Of a DNA stretch of 64,000 nt, positions 47,331 through 59,570 are shown piece after piece. The translations under genes were made by a program, and so were the position numbers. Below the pieces are notes generated by a model. The model made no database searches and had not been told where the DNA came from. It saw only the letters and a program-made list of their open reading frames with translations. Within the stretch, counting starts at the first letter, position 1; every line of letters starts with the position of its first letter. The stretch is from Turbatrix aceti (Eukaryota; Nematoda; Chromadorea; Rhabditida; Panagrolaimidae): the NCBI GenBank assembly GCA_963969345.1, contig OZ017766.1:6820001-6884000 (forward strand), given 5' to 3'.

Positions 47331-48016
47331 TCAAATAATGGAATCAGTTCTGCCTGCGAGGTAAGTCTTGAGTTGGGGAAGACCGTAAACTTTTTCACGG
47401 AAAGCAGAAAGCTCGGGGAATCTGTTGGAAAAGTCAGGATCCCACTTTTCAAAACTTTCAACTTCATTCGCGATGATAAAGTCGACCCACGTCAGCCCAG
47501 AATCCGCAAAGAAGCCACTTTCGGATTTTTTGAGTACCTGGACGAGTTTGGGGATGCGTTGGTTGATGGCAACGAGAAAAACGTCGCGGAAAACGGTTTC
47601 ACGGTCGCTTTTTTGATCGGCGCCTTTGACGATATTGCGAAAAGGTGTGAGCGCGAACAAAAGATCCTTGATAAAATCGGCTATGGCGTCCACCTGGGCC
47701 TTCTCCCAGTCGTCTTTGCCGGCGAGTCCGTACCTGTTGGCCAGGAGACGAAGAATTGCGTAGGATTCACAGAGCTTCTTGCCTTTGTGCTCCAGGAGAG
47801 GAACTTTGCCGAAAGTGTCGCCTAAAAATTATTTTTATAAAATACACTAACATTTTTTAAATTTGTTTGTGAAGGCAACTCACCTGACGGCATAGCCCGG
47901 ACTTGTTCACGAGAAATTCTGTTGTCTTCGAAGGAAACATTGGCGTACGTCAGAAGCAGACGAATGGGTTCGCCGATGCAGCGTTGGGGAAGATAAGTCA
48001 GCTTATACTCAGCCAT
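47331..48016 (-). CDS. Glutathione S-transferase B2
   Basis: Second copy of B: exons 48016-47884 and 47821-47331. Predicted protein is the same as B1, including the RCIGEPIR variant. Confidence 0.94.
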
Positions 48017-48558
48017 TTTGAATTCTGGTGGTTGTTTCGAGTGATGCCAATACCCTTTTTATACCCCACGTTGTTTGTTGATTTGTACAATGCCATGAAA
48101 ACAATAGGGAAGTATATTTTGTGCTCGGATGAAGCACACGAACGGTGTTCTTTCCAACGTAAGACTGGAATGGGCGGTGCTTGGACGAAGGACGCACAAA
48201 CTATTTTGTGCGTAATGGTTTGTGCGCACAAACTAAAAGCATAATACTAGTTTGTGCGCACGTATTGTAGTTTGTGTATGCTTGCTTTAGATGTTTTTTT
48301 TATTATTTACCTGTTTTTTTTTGTATGAATGTATTTTTGCTCGCAAATGTGTATTTTTTTGTCTCGTTAATTTATTTATTATGAGAAATATATTGGAAAA
48401 CACAAAAACACAGAGAGTTCAGTTTATTTAGTTTGTGCGCGGGTGAAATCAACAATTCTCCAAAGATTGCAACAAGATTTATTCAATTCAAATGACGATC
48501 CTTATAACAACGATATGGACGTAAAATGATCACAAAAAACGCAGTTTTTTCAGTTTCT

Positions 48559-49241
48559 TTAAATAATGGTATCGGGTCTGCTTGCGAGATATTTCCTGAG
48601 TTGCGGAAATTTGTAGATTTTTTCGCGGTGAGCCGTCAACTCGGGGAATCTGTTGGAGAAATCAGGATCCCATTTTTCAAAGCTCTCGACCCAGTTGGCG
48701 ATGACAAAGTCGACCCATGTCACCCCACAATCCGCAAAGAATCCACTCTTGGATTTTTTCAAAAGCTGGACAAGTTTGGGAGCGCGTTCGTTGATGGTGA
48801 CAAGGTACACATCGCGGAACGTCGTTTCACGGTCGGTTTTCTGGTCCATGCCATTGACGATCATGAGAAAAGGAACGAGTTTGTAGAACAGATCCTTGAA
48901 ATAATCTGCGATGGCGTCCACCTGTGCTTTTTCCCAGTCATCTTTGCCAGCAACTCCGAGTTTGTTGGCAAGAAAACGGAGAATGGCATAGGATTCACAG
49001 AGACGCTTTCCGTTGTGCTCCAGAATGGGAACTTTGCCGAAGTTGTCGTCTATAAAAAAATTAGAACGGTAAAATATTTTTGTATCGAATTTGAAGGTAG
49101 CTTACCTGTCTCCATGGCCCGGACTTCTTCCCGAGAAATTCTGTTGTCCTCGAACGGAATAGTAGCGTACGTAAAAAGAAGCCGAATAGGCTCAGCGATT
49201 CCACGCAGCGGAAGATACGTCAACTTGTACGCAGGGGGCAT
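48559..49241 (-). CDS. Glutathione S-transferase C2
   Basis: Second copy of C: exons 49241-49106 and 49049-48559. Predicted protein is the same as C1. Confidence 0.94.
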
Positions 49242-50095
49242 TTTTCAATTGTGGTTGGTCGTTTGACGAGGTGACTGCACCTTTTATACCTGGGCGATGT
49301 TTGTTGATTTTTGCTCGATAAAAATTGCTGCACCACGAAAGCGGTTGGTCGATGGGAGTCTATTTTGTGCACGGGCGAAATCAACAATTTTCCAAGGTCT
49401 GCAACGGGTTGCGTTCGTTTAAAAACAAATATTTATTTATTTTTGTAATTCGAAGCAAAAATCTGCAACCACAAAGACGATCACAATATCACGGTAATTG
49501 ATAAACAACCTGAACGGTTCGCTTCACTTTAAAATAAAGCGAAGGTTGTTGCCTGTAATAAATACAATTGCGTTTCCAAGGAATGTCCATTGCCATGGCA
49601 ATCGATGAAGCTGTCTCGGGGCGAAGTGCGCACACTCGCGCACAAGCATCAAGGATCATTTATGCTTGTGCGCGAACAAATTCAAAAAATTTTCAAACAG
49701 ATACGACAAAAATAAATCAGCGACAAATTTTTGGGCATAGATATTTAGAGAAATGCTATCAAAAACGTTGTAATTTGATAAAACAATACAAAAAAAGTCG
49801 CTCAACCTAATTTTTTATAATTTGCAAACATTCGTGTTCATTCACGAAAAAAAACTGAGTGATCGACCCATCTCTGATATCCATAAGTATTAGCGTTGTT
49901 TTTATTCTTAAAAAAATACACAATTACATTATATTTATTTGATCTGTATCGTACACACCAAAATTTACAAAGTTACATCAGATGATAGACAATGTTCTTT
50001 GTACGGGTATTCAAAACAGAAGAAGAAGCAATATGTGTTTGAAAAATCACAAAAAAAACGCATCGTTGCAGAAAAACATGTTTTCAGTTTTTTTT

Positions 50096-50773
50096 TCAAA
50101 TATCGGTATCGCTCCTGCCAGCGAGATATTTCTTGAGTTGCGGAAATTTGTAAATTTTTTCACGGTGCGCCGTCAGCTCGGGGAACCTATTCGAGAAGTC
50201 AGGATCCCACTGTTCAAAAGTTTCAACCCAATTTGCGATAAGGAAGTCGACCCAGGTGAGCCCAGAATCCGCAAAGAAACCACTCTTGGATTTTTTAAGG
50301 AGCTGGACGAGTTTTGGGACGCGTTCGTTGATGCCGGCGAGAAACACGTCGCGGAAGGTCGTTTCACGGTCGCTTGTCTGATCCAGACCAATGACGATAA
50401 GAATATACGGAACAATGCGGAAGAACAGGTCCTTAAAATAGTCAGCGATGGCGTCCACCTCAGCTTTCTCCCAGTCGTCTTTGCCGGCGAGTTTGTACCT
50501 GTTGGCCAGGAGGCGGATGATGGCATAGGATTCACTGAGCTTCTTGCCTTTGTGCTCCAGAATGGGAACTTTGCCGAAGTTGTCGTCTATAAAAAAAATT
50601 AAACGGTAAAATTATTTTGTAGGGTTTGAGGGCATGTTACCTGTCTCCATGGCCCGGACTTGTTCCCGAGAAATTCTGATGTCCTCAAACGGAACATTGG
50701 CGTAAGTTAGAAGTAGTCGAATGGGCTCGGCGATACCACGCGCCGGAAGATACGTCAACTTGTATTCGGCCAT
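50096..50773 (-). CDS. Glutathione S-transferase D2 (A-type first exon)
   Basis: Second copy of the A/D recombinant: exons 50773-50641 and 50586-50096. Protein as D1. Confidence 0.94.
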
Positions 50774-51108
50774 TTTTCGGTTATGGACAATTGACATGAT
50801 GATTGCACCTTTTTATACATACCTGGGCGCTGTTTGTTGATCTTTGTTCGGTAACATTTTGTTGAATCAATGCGACCGAGACCGAGATCGATGATAGTCT
50901 ATTTTGTGCGCGGGTAAAAAAAATTTCAAGGATATTTGTAAAAAAAGATGTTTATTACATTCACAGAACAAAAAATATGTATGTATGCAATCGCAGTGAT
51001 AATAGAAACCTCAAAAGATACCTTAAAAATTGTCTGGAATAGTAAAAATGACATGAATTACGTGTATGACACAAATCAGAAAAAAAGGCGTTGTTGTTGT
51101 TTTTTAAA

Positions 51109-51794
51109 TCAAATAATGGAATCAGTTCTGCCTGCGAGGTAAGTCTTGAGTTGGGGAAGACCGTAAACTTTTTCACGGAAAGCAGAAAGCTCGGGGAATC
51201 TGTTGGAAAAGTCAGGATCCCACTTTTCAAAACTTTCAACTTCATTCGCGATGATAAAGTCGACCCACGTCAGCCCAGAATCCGCAAAGAAGCCACTTTC
51301 GGATTTTTTGAGTACCTGGACGAGTTTGGGGATGCGTTGGTTGATGGCAACGAGAAAAACGTCGCGGAAAACGGTTTCACGGTCGCTTTTTTGATCGGCG
51401 CCTTTGACGATATTGCGAAAAGGTGTGAGCGCGAACAAAAGATCCTTGATAAAATCGGCTATGGCGTCCACCTGGGCCTTCTCCCAGTCGTCTTTGCCGG
51501 CGAGTCCGTACCTGTTGGCCAGGAGACGAAGAATTGCGTAGGATTCACAGAGCTTCTTGCCTTTGTGCTCCAGGAGAGGAACTTTGCCGAAAGTGTCGCC
51601 TAAAAATTATTTTTATAAAATACACTAACATTTTTTAAATTTGTTTGTGAAGGCAACTCACCTGACGGCATAGCCCGGACTTGTTCACGAGAAATTCTGT
51701 TGTCTTCGAAGGAAACATTGGCGTACGTCAGAAGCAGACGAATGGGTTCGCCGATGCAGCGTTGGGGAAGATAAGTCAGCTTATACTCAGCCAT
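51109..51794 (-). CDS. Glutathione S-transferase B3
   Basis: Third copy of B: exons 51794-51662 and 51599-51109. Protein as B1. Confidence 0.94.
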
Positions 51795-52336
51795 TTTGAA
51801 TTCTGGTGGTTGTTTCGAGTGATGCCAATACCCTTTTTATACCCCACGTTGTTTGTTGATTTGTACAATGCCATGAAAACAATAGGGAAGTATATTTTGT
51901 GCTCGGATGAAGCACACGAACGGTGTTCTTTCCAACGTAAGACTGGAATGGGCGGTGCTTGGACGAAGGACGCACAAACTATTTTGTGCGTAATGGTTTG
52001 TGCGCACAAACTAAAAGCATAATACTAGTTTGTGCGCACGTATTGTAGTTTGTGTATGCTTGCTTTAGATGTTTTTTTTATTATTTACCTGTTTTTTTTT
52101 GTATGAATGTATTTTTGCTCGCAAATGTGTATTTTTTTGTCTCGTTAATTTATTTATTATGAGAAATATATTGGAAAACACAAAAACACAGAGAGTTCAG
52201 TTTATTTAGTTTGTGCGCGGGTGAAATCAACAATTCTCCAAAGATTGCAACAAGATTTATTCAATTCAAATGACGATCCTTATAACAACGATATGGACGT
52301 AAAATGATCACAAAAAACGCAGTTTTTTCAGTTTCT

Positions 52337-53019
52337 TTAAATAATGGTATCGGGTCTGCTTGCGAGATATTTCCTGAGTTGCGGAAATTTGTAGATTTTT
52401 TCGCGGTGAGCCGTCAACTCGGGGAATCTGTTGGAGAAATCAGGATCCCATTTTTCAAAGCTCTCGACCCAGTTGGCGATGACAAAGTCGACCCATGTCA
52501 CCCCACAATCCGCAAAGAATCCACTCTTGGATTTTTTCAAAAGCTGGACAAGTTTGGGAGCGCGTTCGTTGATGGTGACAAGGTACACATCGCGGAACGT
52601 CGTTTCACGGTCGGTTTTCTGGTCCATGCCATTGACGATCATGAGAAAAGGAACGAGTTTGTAGAACAGATCCTTGAAATAATCTGCGATGGCGTCCACC
52701 TGTGCTTTTTCCCAGTCATCTTTGCCAGCAACTCCGAGTTTGTTGGCAAGAAAACGGAGAATGGCATAGGATTCACAGAGACGCTTTCCGTTGTGCTCCA
52801 GAATGGGAACTTTGCCGAAGTTGTCGTCTATAAAAAAATTAGAACGGTAAAATATTTTTGTATCGAATTTGAAGGTAGCTTACCTGTCTCCATGGCCCGG
52901 ACTTCTTCCCGAGAAATTCTGTTGTCCTCGAACGGAATAGTAGCGTACGTAAAAAGAAGCCGAATAGGCTCAGCGATTCCACGCAGCGGAAGATACGTCA
53001 ACTTGTACGCAGGGGGCAT
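52337..53019 (-). CDS. Glutathione S-transferase C3
   Basis: Third copy of C: exons 53019-52884 and 52827-52337. Protein as C1. Confidence 0.94.
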
Positions 53020-53873
53020 TTTTCAATTGTGGTTGGTCGTTTGACGAGGTGACTGCACCTTTTATACCTGGGCGATGTTTGTTGATTTTTGCTCGATAAA
53101 AATTGCTGCACCACGAAAGCGGTTGGTCGATGGGAGTCTATTTTGTGCACGGGCGAAATCAACAATTTTCCAAGGTCTGCAACGGGTTGCGTTCGTTTAA
53201 AAACAAATATTTATTTATTTTTGTAATTCGAAGCAAAAATCTGCAACCACAAAGACGATCACAATATCACGGTAATTGATAAACAACCTGAACGGTTCGC
53301 TTCACTTTAAAATAAAGCGAAGGTTGTTGCCTGTAATAAATACAATTGCGTTTCCAAGGAATGTCCATTGCCATGGCAATCGATGAAGCTGTCTCGGGGC
53401 GAAGTGCGCACACTCGCGCACAAGCATCAAGGATCATTTATGCTTGTGCGCGAACAAATTCAAAAAATTTTCAAACAGATACGACAAAAATAAATCAGCG
53501 ACAAATTTTTGGGCATAGATATTTAGAGAAATGCTATCAAAAACGTTGTAATTTGATAAAACAATACAAAAAAAGTCGCTCAACCTAATTTTTTATAATT
53601 TGCAAACATTCGTGTTCATTCACGAAAAAAAACTGAGTGATCGACCCATCTCTGATATCCATAAGTATTAGCGTTGTTTTTATTCTTAAAAAAATACACA
53701 ATTACATTATATTTATTTGATCTGTATCGTACACACCAAAATTTACAAAGTTACATCAGATGATAGACAATGTTCTTTGTACGGGTATTCAAAACAGAAG
53801 AAGAAGCAATATGTGTTTGAAAAATCACAAAAAAAACGCATCGTTGCAGAAAAACATGTTTTCAGTTTTTTTT

Positions 53874-54551
53874 TCAAATATCGGTATCGCTCCTGCCAGC
53901 GAGATATTTCTTGAGTTGCGGAAATTTGTAAATTTTTTCACGGTGCGCCGTCAGCTCGGGGAACCTATTCGAGAAGTCAGGATCCCACTGTTCAAAAGTT
54001 TCAACCCAATTTGCGATAAGGAAGTCGACCCAGGTGAGCCCAGAATCCGCAAAGAAACCACTCTTGGATTTTTTAAGGAGCTGGACGAGTTTTGGGACGC
54101 GTTCGTTGATGCCGGCGAGAAACACGTCGCGGAAGGTCGTTTCACGGTCGCTTGTCTGATCCAGACCAATGACGATAAGAATATACGGAACAATGCGGAA
54201 GAACAGGTCCTTAAAATAGTCAGCGATGGCGTCCACCTCAGCTTTCTCCCAGTCGTCTTTGCCGGCGAGTTTGTACCTGTTGGCCAGGAGGCGGATGATG
54301 GCATAGGATTCACTGAGCTTCTTGCCTTTGTGCTCCAGAATGGGAACTTTGCCGAAGTTGTCGTCTATAAAAAAAATTAAACGGTAAAATTATTTTGTAG
54401 GGTTTGAGGGCATGTTACCTGTCTCCATGGCCCGGACTTGTTCCCGAGAAATTCTGATGTCCTCAAACGGAACATTGGCGTAAGTTAGAAGTAGTCGAAT
54501 GGGCTCGGCGATACCACGCGCCGGAAGATACGTCAACTTGTATTCGGCCAT
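53874..54551 (-). CDS. Glutathione S-transferase D3 (A-type first exon)
   Basis: Third copy of the A/D recombinant: exons 54551-54419 and 54364-53874. Protein as D1. Confidence 0.94.
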
Positions 54552-54886
54552 TTTTCGGTTATGGACAATTGACATGATGATTGCACCTTTTTATACATAC
54601 CTGGGCGCTGTTTGTTGATCTTTGTTCGGTAACATTTTGTTGAATCAATGCGACCGAGACCGAGATCGATGATAGTCTATTTTGTGCGCGGGTAAAAAAA
54701 ATTTCAAGGATATTTGTAAAAAAAGATGTTTATTACATTCACAGAACAAAAAATATGTATGTATGCAATCGCAGTGATAATAGAAACCTCAAAAGATACC
54801 TTAAAAATTGTCTGGAATAGTAAAAATGACATGAATTACGTGTATGACACAAATCAGAAAAAAAGGCGTTGTTGTTGTTTTTTAAA

Positions 54887-55572
54887 TCAAATAATGGAAT
54901 CAGTTCTGCCTGCGAGGTAAGTCTTGAGTTGGGGAAGACCGTAAACTTTTTCACGGAAAGCAGAAAGCTCGGGGAATCTGTTGGAAAAGTCAGGATCCCA
55001 CTTTTCAAAACTTTCAACTTCATTCGCGATGATAAAGTCGACCCACGTCAGCCCAGAATCCGCAAAGAAGCCACTTTCGGATTTTTTGAGTACCTGGACG
55101 AGTTTGGGGATGCGTTGGTTGATGGCAACGAGAAAAACGTCGCGGAAAACGGTTTCACGGTCGCTTTTTTGATCGGCGCCTTTGACGATATTGCGAAAAG
55201 GTGTGAGCGCGAACAAAAGATCCTTGATAAAATCGGCTATGGCGTCCACCTGGGCCTTCTCCCAGTCGTCTTTGCCGGCGAGTCCGTACCTGTTGGCCAG
55301 GAGACGAAGAATTGCGTAGGATTCACAGAGCTTCTTGCCTTTGTGCTCCAGGAGAGGAACTTTGCCGAAAGTGTCGCCTAAAAATTATTTTTATAAAATA
55401 CACTAACATTTTTTAAATTTGTTTGTGAAGGCAACTCACCTGACGGCATAGCCCGGACTTGTTCACGAGAAATTCTGTTGTCTTCGAAGGAAACATTGGC
55501 GTACGTCAGAAGCAGACGAATGGGTTCGCCGATGCAGCGTTGGGGAAGATAAGTCAGCTTATACTCAGCCAT
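54887..55572 (-). CDS. Glutathione S-transferase B4
   Basis: Fourth copy of B: exons 55572-55440 and 55377-54887. Protein as B1. Confidence 0.94.
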
Positions 55573-56114
55573 TTTGAATTCTGGTGGTTGTTTCGAGTGA
55601 TGCCAATACCCTTTTTATACCCCACGTTGTTTGTTGATTTGTACAATGCCATGAAAACAATAGGGAAGTATATTTTGTGCTCGGATGAAGCACACGAACG
55701 GTGTTCTTTCCAACGTAAGACTGGAATGGGCGGTGCTTGGACGAAGGACGCACAAACTATTTTGTGCGTAATGGTTTGTGCGCACAAACTAAAAGCATAA
55801 TACTAGTTTGTGCGCACGTATTGTAGTTTGTGTATGCTTGCTTTAGATGTTTTTTTTATTATTTACCTGTTTTTTTTTGTATGAATGTATTTTTGCTCGC
55901 AAATGTGTATTTTTTTGTCTCGTTAATTTATTTATTATGAGAAATATATTGGAAAACACAAAAACACAGAGAGTTCAGTTTATTTAGTTTGTGCGCGGGT
56001 GAAATCAACAATTCTCCAAAGATTGCAACAAGATTTATTCAATTCAAATGACGATCCTTATAACAACGATATGGACGTAAAATGATCACAAAAAACGCAG
56101 TTTTTTCAGTTTCT

Positions 56115-56797
56115 TTAAATAATGGTATCGGGTCTGCTTGCGAGATATTTCCTGAGTTGCGGAAATTTGTAGATTTTTTCGCGGTGAGCCGTCAACTCGG
56201 GGAATCTGTTGGAGAAATCAGGATCCCATTTTTCAAAGCTCTCGACCCAGTTGGCGATGACAAAGTCGACCCATGTCACCCCACAATCCGCAAAGAATCC
56301 ACTCTTGGATTTTTTCAAAAGCTGGACAAGTTTGGGAGCGCGTTCGTTGATGGTGACAAGGTACACATCGCGGAACGTCGTTTCACGGTCGGTTTTCTGG
56401 TCCATGCCATTGACGATCATGAGAAAAGGAACGAGTTTGTAGAACAGATCCTTGAAATAATCTGCGATGGCGTCCACCTGTGCTTTTTCCCAGTCATCTT
56501 TGCCAGCAACTCCGAGTTTGTTGGCAAGAAAACGGAGAATGGCATAGGATTCACAGAGACGCTTTCCGTTGTGCTCCAGAATGGGAACTTTGCCGAAGTT
56601 GTCGTCTATAAAAAAATTAGAACGGTAAAATATTTTTGTATCGAATTTGAAGGTAGCTTACCTGTCTCCATGGCCCGGACTTCTTCCCGAGAAATTCTGT
56701 TGTCCTCGAACGGAATAGTAGCGTACGTAAAAAGAAGCCGAATAGGCTCAGCGATTCCACGCAGCGGAAGATACGTCAACTTGTACGCAGGGGGCAT
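56115..56797 (-). CDS. Glutathione S-transferase C4
   Basis: Fourth copy of C: exons 56797-56662 and 56605-56115. Protein as C1. Confidence 0.94.
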
Positions 56798-57651
56798 TTT
56801 TCAATTGTGGTTGGTCGTTTGACGAGGTGACTGCACCTTTTATACCTGGGCGATGTTTGTTGATTTTTGCTCGATAAAAATTGCTGCACCACGAAAGCGG
56901 TTGGTCGATGGGAGTCTATTTTGTGCACGGGCGAAATCAACAATTTTCCAAGGTCTGCAACGGGTTGCGTTCGTTTAAAAACAAATATTTATTTATTTTT
57001 GTAATTCGAAGCAAAAATCTGCAACCACAAAGACGATCACAATATCACGGTAATTGATAAACAACCTGAACGGTTCGCTTCACTTTAAAATAAAGCGAAG
57101 GTTGTTGCCTGTAATAAATACAATTGCGTTTCCAAGGAATGTCCATTGCCATGGCAATCGATGAAGCTGTCTCGGGGCGAAGTGCGCACACTCGCGCACA
57201 AGCATCAAGGATCATTTATGCTTGTGCGCGAACAAATTCAAAAAATTTTCAAACAGATACGACAAAAATAAATCAGCGACAAATTTTTGGGCATAGATAT
57301 TTAGAGAAATGCTATCAAAAACGTTGTAATTTGATAAAACAATACAAAAAAAGTCGCTCAACCTAATTTTTTATAATTTGCAAACATTCGTGTTCATTCA
57401 CGAAAAAAAACTGAGTGATCGACCCATCTCTGATATCCATAAGTATTAGCGTTGTTTTTATTCTTAAAAAAATACACAATTACATTATATTTATTTGATC
57501 TGTATCGTACACACCAAAATTTACAAAGTTACATCAGATGATAGACAATGTTCTTTGTACGGGTATTCAAAACAGAAGAAGAAGCAATATGTGTTTGAAA
57601 AATCACAAAAAAAACGCATCGTTGCAGAAAAACATGTTTTCAGTTTTTTTT

Positions 57652-58329
57652 TCAAATATCGGTATCGCTCCTGCCAGCGAGATATTTCTTGAGTTGCGGA
57701 AATTTGTAAATTTTTTCACGGTGCGCCGTCAGCTCGGGGAACCTATTCGAGAAGTCAGGATCCCACTGTTCAAAAGTTTCAACCCAATTTGCGATAAGGA
57801 AGTCGACCCAGGTGAGCCCAGAATCCGCAAAGAAACCACTCTTGGATTTTTTAAGGAGCTGGACGAGTTTTGGGACGCGTTCGTTGATGCCGGCGAGAAA
57901 CACGTCGCGGAAGGTCGTTTCACGGTCGCTTGTCTGATCCAGACCAATGACGATAAGAATATACGGAACAATGCGGAAGAACAGGTCCTTAAAATAGTCA
58001 GCGATGGCGTCCACCTCAGCTTTCTCCCAGTCGTCTTTGCCGGCGAGTTTGTACCTGTTGGCCAGGAGGCGGATGATGGCATAGGATTCACTGAGCTTCT
58101 TGCCTTTGTGCTCCAGAATGGGAACTTTGCCGAAGTTGTCGTCTATAAAAAAAATTAAACGGTAAAATTATTTTGTAGGGTTTGAGGGCATGTTACCTGT
58201 TTCCATGGCCCGGACTTGTTCCCGAGAAATTCTGATGTCCTCAAACGGAACATTGGCGTAAGTTAGAAGCAGCCGGATGGGCTCGGCGATGCCGCGAATC
58301 GGAAGATAGGTTAACTTGTACTCAGCCAT
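57652..58329 (-). CDS. Glutathione S-transferase D4 (native D first exon)
   Basis: Exons 58329-58197 and 58142-57652. The second exon matches D1-D3, but the first exon has many silent changes and one replacement (YLPIRGIAEP for YLPARGIAEP), and the upstream sequence is unlike that of A. This is therefore the only D gene with its own promoter, and probably the ancestral D. A TATA box at 58367-58374 remains, but a 2.6-kb composite element starts about 9 bases farther upstream and cuts it off from the older upstream sequence, which resumes at 61023. Confidence 0.94.
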
Positions 58330-58366
58330 GTTTGGATTCTGGTTGTTTCGAGTGATGTATGCACCC

Positions 58367-58374
58367 TTTTTATA
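58367..58374 (-). promoter_or_regulatory. TATA box of GST-D4
   Basis: TATAAAAG on the minus strand, 37 bases before the ATG, directly next to the inserted element. Confidence 0.55.
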
Positions 58375-58702
58375 CCCTGGGCGCTCACAAAAAAATGATA
58401 TTCACCGGTAATTGAAATGTCAATCCCAAGTAATGGACATGTCAATCGTTTCATGCAATAATAGACAAGTCCATTCCCTCGGGTTGAATAGATAAAGTCC
58501 ATTATCCTTGAAAGACAATGTCCATTCCCCAAAGCTTGGCAAAGTGTCATGAATATTCTTTCGCCGCGATTTCGTTCTGCTCTGACCCTATTCCACCCCC
58601 GCGTTTTGCTACAGTAGGTCATTTCTATTTACCAACGATATCATACATATAAACAATAAATTACATTCAAACAGACAAAAAATTACGTTGTCGAGTTAAC
58701 GG

Positions 58703-59091
58703 TCACTTGATCTGATTGATTCGACGAGAGAGAAGCTTGAGGACGATTCCGAAGATGTCGATTTCGGCGGCGGCAATAACATTGGCATCCTAAAAAATGA
58801 AAATACTTCATGAAAAAAATGGTCTTGAGGTGCATGACATGTGTTTTTCTAACAAGTTGTATAGTAGTGCTTTGGCAAAGCATGCAGTTTTGAAACGCCG
58901 TAATCAACAAATCTCCATCCAATCGTCATCAACCTATTTTTCCCCAAACTCAAACGCCAACCTCAAAATACTAACAACACGCAGAATCAAAACCACAACA
59001 TTGCCAACTGACGACTATACGGTTTTGTTAGAAAAACACATGTCATGCAAACCCCAAACAGTAAATATTACCCGAGCAAAATTCTTACCAT
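58703..59091 (-). CDS. Possible two-exon micropeptide gene
   Basis: On the minus strand ACCATG is followed at once by a GTAAGA donor (exon 59091-59089 is only the start codon). A TTTTTTAG acceptor then opens a clean 28-codon exon, 58789-58703, ending TGA. The exon is GC-richer than its surroundings and encodes a hydrophobic then basic segment (DANVIAAAEIDIFGIV, then KLLSRR). The 297-nt intron contains the 25-bp inverted repeat 58831-58855/59025-59049. It could equally be the last exon of a captured gene fragment. Function unknown. Confidence 0.25.
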
Positions 59092-59570
59092 GGTTGAAGT
59101 CAATCAACAATTCGTCTATGTAGCACAGCCGTTGACGGCGAGCAGAAAATATACGACGGAGGGAAACAACATAGCAGCAAAGCACTTATAAACAAACACA
59201 ATTGAAAACATGAATGAAAACGATAGGACAAAAATTATTATAATTTTAAGTTCATAATGCGAAAATGCGCAAAAAATCGCGCCGAGAACCACGATAAGAA
59301 GAAAAAATGACAAAAGCTCATTTTCGACTTTTGTCATTTTTTCAAACCCATCGCCACAAACACTTGCAAATTATTTTGCATTTGTTTTTGTTTTTGATTA
59401 TCAATAAGTCTTTTCAATTTAATGGACATTTTTCATTTAAAACACACATGCAAATTAGTTTGCATCTGTTTTTGTTTTTTCGAGGGTCAAAATCTTTTCA
59501 ATATAAAAGACATTTTCCATTTCTCAAATTTTGAATTTTGTCTTTTACGGGTAAAAGTTTTTTTCGAGAA

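Larger units (their letters stand above)
42973..58085. repeat. Four tandem copies of a 3,778-bp GST trio
   Basis: Genes and spacers recur at a constant 3,778-base offset, with no visible length change. All encoded proteins are the same between copies. Copies run about 42973-46750, 46751-50528, 50529-54306 and 54307-58084. The offset match begins after the last difference between the A and D genes near 42972, and continues past 58085 to the T/C difference at 58201, so the joined tract shared by A and D4 is about 115 bp. Confidence 0.95.
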
